Part shown: positions 1-7,935 of the stretch, in pieces
Layout of the letters: every line of letters starts with the position of its first letter
How positions within the stretch are numbered: the stretch's first letter is position 1
Source: Candidatus Melainabacteria bacterium
GTDB taxonomy: Bacteria > Cyanobacteriota > Vampirovibrionia > 2-02-FULL-35-15
Assembly: GCA_023250205.1 (NCBI GenBank)
Contig: JAHFBE010000004.1
Span: 4,359 to 53,868, forward strand
Reading direction: 5' to 3'
DNA length: 49,510 bases
The notes under the pieces: model-generated
What the model was told of the DNA's origin: nothing
Seen by the model: only the letters and a program-made list of their open reading frames with translations
The model's database searches: none
Made by a program: the position numbers and the translations under genes

Positions 1-141
1 AAGAGCATATGCAGGTATGGTTACTATAGGACCGGCAATACCAGCACCACCACCTAATCCACCTTCTCCGCCATGGTGTGCTTCTGATGGCAAAGCAAAA
101 AGAGACAGGGAAATAATTAATAGAAATAATTTTAAATTCAT
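1..141 (-). CDS. Partial CDS (N-terminus only, runs off window): small secreted Gly/His-containing protein
   Basis: Reverse translation from ATG at 141: MNLKLFLLIISLSLFALPSEAHHGGEGGLGGGAGIAGPIVTIPAYAL; signal-peptide-like N-terminus, open to the window edge. Not in the ORF track. Confidence 0.6.
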   Translation of the reverse strand, partial: MNLKLFLLIISLSLFALPSEAHHGGEGGLGGGAGIAGPIVTIPAYAL

Positions 142-214
142 TGAAACTAAAGCCAAGCAATTACAGAAATAACCGTGTAATTTTAGCTTAATGATTGGAG
201 CAATACAAAAAGGA

Positions 215-394
215 TTAGTTTTTAATAACTTCATATCCTCTTTGTTGTAATCTGGCAATGTCTATTTTTTGTTGTTTTTTTGAGCTATCTCCTTCAGAAT
301 GATCTGTTCTTTCTAAATGATGTCTTAGCATTGATACTTGTTTTTGATTTAAGCCCGTTGTATCTATATATGACGGGATGCCTCTTAACTTCAT
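215..394 (-). CDS. Small hypothetical protein (59 aa, refined start)
   Basis: Track gives 215..460; an internal ATG at 394 has a good SD (aaaggagattttATG), giving MKLRGIPSYIDTTGLNQKQVSMLRHHL... Confidence 0.5.
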   Translation of the reverse strand: MKLRGIPSYIDTTGLNQKQVSMLRHHLERTDHSEGDSSKKQQKIDIARLQQRGYEVIKN

Positions 395-488
395 AAAATC
401 TCCTTTAATATTAAAGTTTTGTAGTTTAGATATTAAAGCATGCTCTATTCCTAAAATCAATTAAGGTAAAATTTGTTATAACTATTCA

Positions 489-587
489 CGTCATTGCGAG
501 GAGGCTCTGAAAGAGCCGACGTGGCAATCTCCAAACGTTCTTGAGATTGCTTCGTCGTCCGCCATAGGCGGACTCCTCGCAATGACG
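489..587. repeat. Palindromic REP-like element (CGTCATTGCGAGGAG...CTCCTCGCAATGACG)
   Basis: Terminal inverted repeats with inner arms GTGGCAATCTC/GAGATTGC; same family at about 19165, 21477, 21980, 48006 and inside the 24276-34892 ORF. Confidence 0.9.
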
Positions 588-635
588 TTATGAGCTAGCA
601 ATTTAAAAGACCTAAACGTTTAATATTAGTCGTTC

Positions 636-1058
636 TTAAATCCCACTTCCTAGATCTAGAAAAGTCTTTGAAATACCTTTAAAAGAGTCAATTGAGTCTG
701 TAAATTCCTCAGGATTAATTAGTGTGGACAAACTGGCTTCATTCCTGGCTGGGGTTTCAAAGACTTCTTCATTTCCTTTTTCATCTTTAATTGTCCAGAT
801 GGTTTTATCTCTGTAGGCGCGTGATTTTAAAGAACCTTGTTTACCTGTAATTTCAAATGGAAGTCTAATATCGATAGCCTGTTGTGGACATATTTTTACA
901 CATGCAACACAGTCCCAACAATCTGCATTGCAGGCAATTTGTGCTTTTCCATTTGATTGCATTAAAATTAAATCGCCAGGACAAGCCATATTACAAGGAG
1001 TTTCATGATCTGGAAACCCACAACCATTACATAAATTTTGATCAATGTAAATGCCCAT
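636..1058 (-). CDS. aprB: Adenylylsulfate reductase beta subunit-like ferredoxin (AprB-like, 2x4Fe-4S)
   Basis: CNGCG...PCNMACPGDLI and CNADCWDCVACVKICPQQAIDIR followed by IWTIK; matches AprB arrangement as recalled. Confidence 0.7.
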   Translation of the reverse strand: MGIYIDQNLCNGCGFPDHETPCNMACPGDLILMQSNGKAQIACNADCWDCVACVKICPQQAIDIRLPFEITGKQGSLKSRAYRDKTIWTIKDEKGNEEVFETPARNEASLSTLINPEEFTDSIDSFKGISKTFLDLGSGI

Positions 1059-1197
1059 ACCTTTTAATGGTAAATCGTTCTGATTTAAAATTCAATATTA
1101 ATTTATTATTAAGATCTAAATTGTGATGTGTTTAGCTGCTAAAAGCATTTAAATCTTAATTGACTCTATAAGGTGCAGATTTGTAGAATAGGTTCTT

Positions 1198-1722
1198 ATG
1201 TTTGGATTATCAAAATTATTTTCAAACCCACCTGTTAAGCCGCCAACTCCAGTTTTCCCTCAGGTAAAAATTGACAAACCATCAATTGATGAACTCTTAG
1301 AGAGAGCAAGGAATACCCTCGATGTTACTGATATTAAAGTTCTTTTAGATAGTGCAGCTGAAAATGATGTTCCTGTAATTCTTGAGCTTCAATTTGAGGG
1401 AAATGCTCTTATTACAATAGCTGCTGCAAGGATTCAAAGAACTTCTACTTATATGGGAAATCTAGTAGTTAGATTTAAGGATTTTTCTGAAGAGGATAGA
1501 TTGTTAGCCAGAAAAGCTATGGAGCTAATAGTTGGAGAATCAGCCAGACGTTTTAATCCACCCCATTGCATGTTCTTTTATAGTGATGTTCAACTTATGT
1601 TGTCACAAGATGGAAAAAATAATCATAAAGTTACTCAGATTCATTTGCCAAATAACATTAAGTCAAAAATAAAAGATAAGGAAAATAAAATATTTACTGT
1701 AGATTCTGTTGAAGATTTGTAA
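1198..1722 (+). CDS. Hypothetical protein (174 aa)
   Basis: Full ORF MFGLSKLFSNPPVKPP...; no family recognised. Confidence 0.7.
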   Translation: MFGLSKLFSNPPVKPPTPVFPQVKIDKPSIDELLERARNTLDVTDIKVLLDSAAENDVPVILELQFEGNALITIAAARIQRTSTYMGNLVVRFKDFSEEDRLLARKAMELIVGESARRFNPPHCMFFYSDVQLMLSQDGKNNHKVTQIHLPNNIKSKIKDKENKIFTVDSVEDL

Positions 1723-1727
1723 TTAGC

Positions 1728-3485
1728 CTACTTTTGAAGCGTTTTTAAATTAAGAGTTTCACATTTTCTTTCGATAATGCTTACTTTATCTTTTTCTTTA
1801 TCATAGACTGAGTTTATAAATTTTAACCAGTTTTTATCGTCACGGTTGGGATAGTCCCCCCTGCTTTGATAAATAGGCCATCTAGTTTCTTTTCTATATA
1901 AAAGATGTTCTATTAACACAGTCGCTACATCAAGTCTATCTATGACTTCATGGCATTTCATAAGTTCATGGAGATTTTGAGCATAAAGATATTTTGTTTC
2001 TTCTTTTAACTGTTTTATATGTTTTCTTGCTTTTAAAAGTTTTTGTTCATTTAAAATATAATCACTTGAAATGCCACCGGCATATTCATCCATAATTTTT
2101 TGCATTCTAAGTTCTAGTTCGTCAGGCAAGATTTCTTTGCTTTGTCTTTCCATGAAATTAAATACTCTTTTTAATTCATCTTTAATATCTTTATCATTTA
2201 TGTCTTCAGAATTAATTTTATTTAGATTTGGAATAATATCTCTTGCTGCAATCATTCCTTCTGCACCTGCTCCAGAGAGATATTTCTTTGGTGCTCCTCC
2301 TGCTACATCTCCAGCAGCATAAAGGTTTTCAATGTTAGACATTCTGTTTGTGTTTATCCAGTAACCTGCCTGTGCATGTCCACCTACGATATATGGTTCA
2401 GTACTGGTAATCTCTGGTGGATCTATATCAGGAGTAGTTCCTCTGCTTGTCCAGTATAAAGTTAATCCTGGCGTCATATGCAAATAAAATGCTTTTAATT
2501 TTTCTGCCTGCTCTTTGGTAAGGTGTGTGGTATCTAAATAACAAGGGCCTCTTCCTTCTTTGTTTTCCTGCAATGTAGCCCACATTCTCATTGCAGTTGG
2601 CATGGATTTACCACCCTTCTCTAGATATCTTTCCTCTAGATATCTTTCCCCAAGGGAGTTTACCTGCTGTGCTTTAACACCCTGAGCTACTGCTCCTGTT
2701 GGTGCCATTAGATCCTTTATTCTCATGCTTACATAGCGCATCTCAAATGTAGTCATTTCAGCACCAGCTCGTATACCTATTGCATAGCCTGCTCCAGTAT
2801 TGAAAGGTGAATACCACATTTTATGCCTGGATTCACCTTCGTTATTTGGCTTATAAATTCCGCTTGCACCACCGGTTGCTACAAGAACAGCTTTAGCCTG
2901 AATCACATAAAATTTCCCATCCCTTACTCCAAATCCAAACGCTCCGCAGACTTTGTTCTTATCTTTGATTAGGTTTGTGACAACAACTCTATTTAAAATT
3001 TTTGCTTTAGTGGCTTTAGTAGCCTGAGCAATGATGGGTTTAACTCTTTCTCCCTGCACGACAATAGATCCACGTCCCCGGGTATAATACTCTCCGTTTT
3101 CATCTTTTGGTATTGGTAAACCCCACTCTTCAAGAAGTTTAACTACATTGTTTATTTCTTTTGCAATTGTGTAAACAAGATCTTCTCTTATAAGATCCAT
3201 AGAATCATTCTTTACATACTCTACAAATGATTCAGGTGTTTGCCCCGGAGTTAAATAAGCATTTATTGCATTCACTCCTGCAGCCAAACAACCACTTCTA
3301 TCAATATGAGCCTTTTCAAGAATTAAAACATCAATATTTGGATTTAATTTTTTTGCTTCATATGCAGCAAAACAACCAGCAGCACCAGCACCAATGATTA
3401 AAAAATCTGTTTTAATTTTTTCAATTTTCTCTGAATTAAAATCCATAGCTAATAGTTTACCAATTGTATGAAAAAGCTTACTCAA
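1728..3485 (-). CDS. aprA: Adenylylsulfate reductase alpha subunit-like FAD flavoprotein (AprA-like)
   Basis: FAD-binding TDFLIIGAGAAGCFAAYEA; RSGCLAAGVNAINAYL, REDLVYTIAKEI, EEWGLPI, GERVKPIIAQATK, GYWINTNRMSNIENLYAAGDVAGGAPKKYLSGAGAEG resemble AprA rather than SdhA/FrdA. Confidence 0.75.
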   Translation of the reverse strand: MSKLFHTIGKLLAMDFNSEKIEKIKTDFLIIGAGAAGCFAAYEAKKLNPNIDVLILEKAHIDRSGCLAAGVNAINAYLTPGQTPESFVEYVKNDSMDLIREDLVYTIAKEINNVVKLLEEWGLPIPKDENGEYYTRGRGSIVVQGERVKPIIAQATKATKAKILNRVVVTNLIKDKNKVCGAFGFGVRDGKFYVIQAKAVLVATGGASGIYKPNNEGESRHKMWYSPFNTGAGYAIGIRAGAEMTTFEMRYVSMRIKDLMAPTGAVAQGVKAQQVNSLGERYLEERYLEKGGKSMPTAMRMWATLQENKEGRGPCYLDTTHLTKEQAEKLKAFYLHMTPGLTLYWTSRGTTPDIDPPEITSTEPYIVGGHAQAGYWINTNRMSNIENLYAAGDVAGGAPKKYLSGAGAEGMIAARDIIPNLNKINSEDINDKDIKDELKRVFNFMERQSKEILPDELELRMQKIMDEYAGGISSDYILNEQKLLKARKHIKQLKEETKYLYAQNLHELMKCHEVIDRLDVATVLIEHLLYRKETRWPIYQSRGDYPNRDDKNWLKFINSVYDKEKDKVSIIERKCETLNLKTLQK

Positions 3486-3558
3486 TTACTACACAAATTT
3501 TCCAAATAAAATAGATTATCGATCAATATAGACTTATAATATTCATCAAGAGTTACAA

Positions 3559-5190
3559 ATGGACAACATAATTAACAGGGTTGGTGGAAATCCTTTACCG
3601 CCTTCTGATAAAAGTAAGGCTTTAATAGTACATCCGTCTTCTGCTAAATCTGAAAATAATTCTAAGGGAACTGAGCCTGAGAGACTCCCTGTAGAAACGG
3701 TTGATCATCGTCAGTATCCTCATTTACTGGTTGGGTTGAGAAATGCACTTATACCTTTTGAAACACTGGAAAAATATATTTCCTGGCAAAGAAGTAAACT
3801 AGAAACAAATGATATCCTTCGTTTTCGTAATGCAACAAGAATAGATCGTAATGTTCAGGGAACGATGGAAGACTTGATATCCAGCTTCTCAAAGAATAAT
3901 ACAGATCTAATAGCAGTATTAAAGAAAAGGCTGATTTTGTCTTTGGACTTTGAAGAAAAAGTTGTTCTTTTAAAAACATTCTTTTCTACTGAAAATGAAA
4001 GTGAGCTTTATGATTCTTTTTTACTTCCTTCTTTGGAGCAAAGACAGGGATTTGAAAATTTTGATACGAATCATCAGTTTGCTATGTATTTTTTGTCATC
4101 TCTGGATGATAAAACTGTAAACAAAATTCTCTCAGAAATTGACTATGGACATGTAACTGACCCCGAAGCTTTAGCAAAATCACTCCTAAAAATTACACCT
4201 CCTGAACATATATTTGATTTCTTAATTAAAATGAATGACAAGCTTTTGGCTGAAAATAATGATTCTCCTGAGCATAAGGAAAAAATTGAACAGATACAAA
4301 GAATATTTGTCCTTTGTTTAAAGGAGTTAGAAGAGATTCCAGGATTTCTTCCAAAAGAACATTTAAAAAGAATCTATGACACTACGACTGATTATGATAT
4401 TAGAAATGAGATGGCAGACATTATAGCGATCCATTCACCCGGAGAAGCTACAAAGATATTTACAAACAGATTTAAAGATCAAGGTGACTTTAGTGATGAA
4501 ATAAGAAGAAAACGTTTTTATGCTATTAGCCACTATGCAAATGCAAATAAAGAATATGCAGTGCCAACTGTAAAAGATATGCTTTATAAAGAAGAAGATC
4601 CTTTTGTTGCTGCTATTGCAATCTACCAGTTAGTAAATGTCTGTAATCCAGAAGGGCAAGGAGCTTTGGCTAATTTAATAGTTAAGCAAATTAGAGAATG
4701 TAAGCCGTCAATTCCACTTGGAACAGCAATATCATTATTGCCATATAATGAAAACTTTGAAAGGGTTATAAAAAATATTTTAAGCAGATACTACAAGCCA
4801 AATGAGGGCTTAAAACAAGCACTTAAACAATTGGAGAACATTCCACTTTCTCCAATTTCAAGATCTGATAAAAACGTGATTTTGTTTAACCCTACTTTAG
4901 AGCACAACTCAGATCTTGTAATGATTTTAATTGATACAGTTGGACTTGAAAATTTAATTAAATGGGCAACAAATACTAAAAAAGATATTTCCAGAGAAGA
5001 ACTTTCTAGTAAAAACAATGCATTGGATATTTTGGATTATGCTTGGCAATCTCATAGGGTAGAAATGACTGAGATGTTTCTTGAGCTAATGCCATTAGGA
5101 GAAGATAGTGAATTGAAATTAGCTTCCAAAGGGTTAATTGGAATTGGTGGAGCAAAGGATGAAGCGCCTGAATTAAAGCCTTTGAGTTAA
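3559..5190 (+). CDS. Hypothetical alpha-helical (HEAT-like?) protein, 543 aa
   Basis: Long ORF with helix-repeat-like segments (e.g. EYAVPTVKDMLYKEEDPFVAAIAIYQLVNV); no signal peptide. Confidence 0.65.
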   Translation: MDNIINRVGGNPLPPSDKSKALIVHPSSAKSENNSKGTEPERLPVETVDHRQYPHLLVGLRNALIPFETLEKYISWQRSKLETNDILRFRNATRIDRNVQGTMEDLISSFSKNNTDLIAVLKKRLILSLDFEEKVVLLKTFFSTENESELYDSFLLPSLEQRQGFENFDTNHQFAMYFLSSLDDKTVNKILSEIDYGHVTDPEALAKSLLKITPPEHIFDFLIKMNDKLLAENNDSPEHKEKIEQIQRIFVLCLKELEEIPGFLPKEHLKRIYDTTTDYDIRNEMADIIAIHSPGEATKIFTNRFKDQGDFSDEIRRKRFYAISHYANANKEYAVPTVKDMLYKEEDPFVAAIAIYQLVNVCNPEGQGALANLIVKQIRECKPSIPLGTAISLLPYNENFERVIKNILSRYYKPNEGLKQALKQLENIPLSPISRSDKNVILFNPTLEHNSDLVMILIDTVGLENLIKWATNTKKDISREELSSKNNALDILDYAWQSHRVEMTEMFLELMPLGEDSELKLASKGLIGIGGAKDEAPELKPLS

Positions 5191-5328
5191 GTAGTAAGAA
5201 CAAATCTTTATAATGAATTAATTTTTGTAGGCTTAAAAAGGTTGATTCAAGACCGTTAATTTCGCTATTATTTAAATATAGTTTTGGTTAAGAATTATTT
5301 AAGAAGGAAATAATCTAGAGGGATTTAT

Positions 5329-6732
5329 ATGGTTGGAGGAGTTACTTTTTCACCAAGCGGTTATTGGGATAGTTATGTCTCAGGAGCTACAACACCTCTT
5401 TCAGGAAGAAAACTGAGAGGGGAATATACGAGTATTGATGAGGCTGTAACAGAATCAAAAAAGACTGATATAACAGACTATGTAAAAAAAGGTCATTTGT
5501 GGGGTGGAGTAAGTACAGGAGTAGGGGCATTATTTGGCTATTTCTATACAAAAGTAGAAAGTGGTTTTTGGAAAGCAATACTTGGTTTTATAAGTGCTAC
5601 CAATATTCTTAGTGGATTAGCTCAAGTAGTGATTGCAACTGTTTGTAAAAACCCTGAAGAGGAAAAGATGAAACAACTTCTTCCTAATTATATTACAAAG
5701 GAAGATGCTTCAATAACCCTGGATGAGATGGATTTAGAAAAACATCAAAAGGAGACCCTTGAATTTATTGTAGATAAAGCAAAAAAACAAGGAGTGGTAG
5801 TTAATGCTTACGGACCTGTTGGGGTTGGCAAAACTATGAGTGGAAGAGCTATTGGTGGGGAACTTGTTAAACAGGGCGCCTGTAAAGCGGCTAAAGTATG
5901 GATTTCAAAAGATGATTTTCTTAAGGTTGAAACTATAGATAGAGCTGGCAAGCCTATTTCTATTTTTGGATATACGATTGTTGGTGGTGAAACAATAGCA
6001 CAGAGAATTGAAAGAGTCGTTGCAAATGCAATTAAACATTATAAGGAAACTGGTGAATATGTCGTTGTTGTTTTAGATGAAGCTCAAGTTCTTCTTGAAG
6101 GTCATGATATGTGGGGGGATTATAAATATAATAGGAGTTCAACTGATCCAAATGATAGACCTCAAGTTATTCAAGCATGGGCAAAAATTGTTGATAGGGT
6201 TCAAAGTGAAACAGGAGATTGTAAAGGTGTAGTGTTGGTCTCAACTTCTAATTGTGAATATAATCCATTTGAATTTTTGAAAAGAAGGATGGAGGATTTG
6301 CATTTAAATAGACCAGATGAAGAACGTAGAGAACAATTTTACAGAACATATATTCCAAAATTTTTAAAGAAAAATGGACTTGAATCAATTACATTAAACG
6401 ATAATGACTATAAAGAACTTGCAAAAATAGGAACAGAAAATGTATTTAAAAAATATTATGAACATATGCGTACAACAGGTTCATTTGCTTATGATCATCT
6501 CCCTGACTATGTAAGGCCTTTTGAGGAAGAACTTAAAAAGTATCCAATGTTACATATTGATGCTATGGTGAAAGGTATAGATAAAGCAATTTTTGAAGCT
6601 AAAAAAGGAGGAGATTTTCTCTCTAAATTAAAAGAGAGATTAAGGCTAACTACAGATGAAGCTTTAGGTAGAAAGCAAGCAATTGAAGATGAACTTCAGG
6701 GAAGATTAAAAGACACTATATCAACTTATTAG
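5329..6732 (+). CDS. Membrane-associated AAA+ ATPase
   Basis: Walker A GPVGVGKT, Walker B VVVVLDEAQ, sensor-like VVLVSTSN; N-terminal hydrophobic hairpin before the AAA domain. Confidence 0.8.
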   Translation: MVGGVTFSPSGYWDSYVSGATTPLSGRKLRGEYTSIDEAVTESKKTDITDYVKKGHLWGGVSTGVGALFGYFYTKVESGFWKAILGFISATNILSGLAQVVIATVCKNPEEEKMKQLLPNYITKEDASITLDEMDLEKHQKETLEFIVDKAKKQGVVVNAYGPVGVGKTMSGRAIGGELVKQGACKAAKVWISKDDFLKVETIDRAGKPISIFGYTIVGGETIAQRIERVVANAIKHYKETGEYVVVVLDEAQVLLEGHDMWGDYKYNRSSTDPNDRPQVIQAWAKIVDRVQSETGDCKGVVLVSTSNCEYNPFEFLKRRMEDLHLNRPDEERREQFYRTYIPKFLKKNGLESITLNDNDYKELAKIGTENVFKKYYEHMRTTGSFAYDHLPDYVRPFEEELKKYPMLHIDAMVKGIDKAIFEAKKGGDFLSKLKERLRLTTDEALGRKQAIEDELQGRLKDTISTY

Positions 6733-6757
6733 TAAGACTAAAATGAAATATTAAATA

Positions 6758-7798
6758 ATGCTAGATTCAACAAAAATACAAACTTTAAAAAATGGATTGT
6801 CTTTGGCTGTCTTTGTTCGTGATGAATTGAGAAGGCGCTCAGAAACAGGCTTACCAGCTGAGAATATAGATAAAAATCTTATTAGTGAAATAATTTCAGG
6901 AAATCCAGAAGCAAGAGCTAAATTGCCATCAGATCCTGAAGCTCAAGAATCAGTCTGTAAAGTAATAGCAGCACAAATAAGAATTGCAGATGAAATTAAT
7001 GAAAAAGAATCTATTACAAAAGATGAGTTAATGAATCTTTTAAATGAACCATGTGTTTCAGAAGCTATTCAAGAAACAGGAATGACCTCTAAAGATGTTA
7101 GAGAAATTCTAGGAAATACTTTTGACATGTTAATTGGACTTTCAACTCAGCTTACCGCGTCAGATCCGATTTCACAAATGTTTGCCGGATCAATACTTGT
7201 TAAACTTCGCACTTTTGGCATTTCTGATAAGGAGTTAAATGAATTAAGTAAAAACAAGAAAATATCTTTGTCATTATTACCTAAACTGTCACAAGCTGCT
7301 AAAGATAGTGGATTAGCTCCATTAATTGAAGGACGAGGTATTAATTTAAGTCTTTTAGAATTATTACCTTTACTTTTAGATCCTTCAACTAGTTCTGTTG
7401 TTTCTTCAAGTTCTGTACCTGAAAAACCAGCAACCAGTCCATTAACTTCATCTTCCCCTGCACCACAGCCAGAAGAAATTGTGGGTGCTGCAATCGGTGG
7501 TGTATTAGAAGGGTTAGGATTTAAGAAAGAAGGAGAAGAAAAAAAAACAACTACTCAAGAACAAAAAGATAAAGATAAAAAAGAAGAAAAAGTTGGCTGG
7601 GGAAATGGTTATGGAAAATGGATTCTTGGTGGATGCTCTGCACTTTTAGGGAGTATAGGATTTTTTGTGGAAGATAATGTTATAAAAACAGTTTTAATTG
7701 GTTTTGGGGCATTGGGTGTTGGTGGTGCAATAGCATCAAATGTTGAAAGTGTGCAGACTATGTTTGGTGCACCACCTAAACCTCAGAAACAATCTTAA
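6758..7798 (+). CDS. Hypothetical protein with C-terminal membrane hairpin (346 aa)
   Basis: ORF 25 bp after the AAA+ gene; Pro/Ser and Lys/Glu linker then WILGGCSALLGSIGFFVEDNVIKTVLIGFGALGVGGAIA. Confidence 0.7.
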   Translation: MLDSTKIQTLKNGLSLAVFVRDELRRRSETGLPAENIDKNLISEIISGNPEARAKLPSDPEAQESVCKVIAAQIRIADEINEKESITKDELMNLLNEPCVSEAIQETGMTSKDVREILGNTFDMLIGLSTQLTASDPISQMFAGSILVKLRTFGISDKELNELSKNKKISLSLLPKLSQAAKDSGLAPLIEGRGINLSLLELLPLLLDPSTSSVVSSSSVPEKPATSPLTSSSPAPQPEEIVGAAIGGVLEGLGFKKEGEEKKTTTQEQKDKDKKEEKVGWGNGYGKWILGGCSALLGSIGFFVEDNVIKTVLIGFGALGVGGAIASNVESVQTMFGAPPKPQKQS

Positions 7799-7852
7799 AC
7801 CCTTAAAAAACCATTAACTACAATTATCTTTACGTTAGTAAAACCCTGAAAC

Positions 7853-7903
7853 TTGGAATGAAAACATTGTATTGCATATAGTGCTAGTTCTTTTGGCTAG
7901 TAC
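7853..7903 (+). promoter_or_regulatory. Candidate clpB promoter with near-perfect inverted repeat
   Basis: TTGGAA (7853) / TATAGT (7877), 18-bp spacing, followed by GTGCTAG-N9-CTAGTAC (7881-7903). Confidence 0.35.
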
Positions 7904-7935
7904 AAAAACATTCTTAATCATTATAATTATCTATT

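Noticed and set aside
884-1126. 80-aa + strand ORF over the AprB-like gene
   Set aside because: Antisense to a gene with clear Fe-S cysteine motifs; low-complexity non-coding-like translation.
2071-2322. 83-aa + strand ORF
   Set aside because: Antisense to the AprA-like CDS; Ser/Ile-rich shadow translation.
3749-5578. Minus-strand ORFs 3749..3979, 4791..5018, 5006..5203, 5387..5578
   Set aside because: Antisense shadows of the 543-aa and AAA+ genes.
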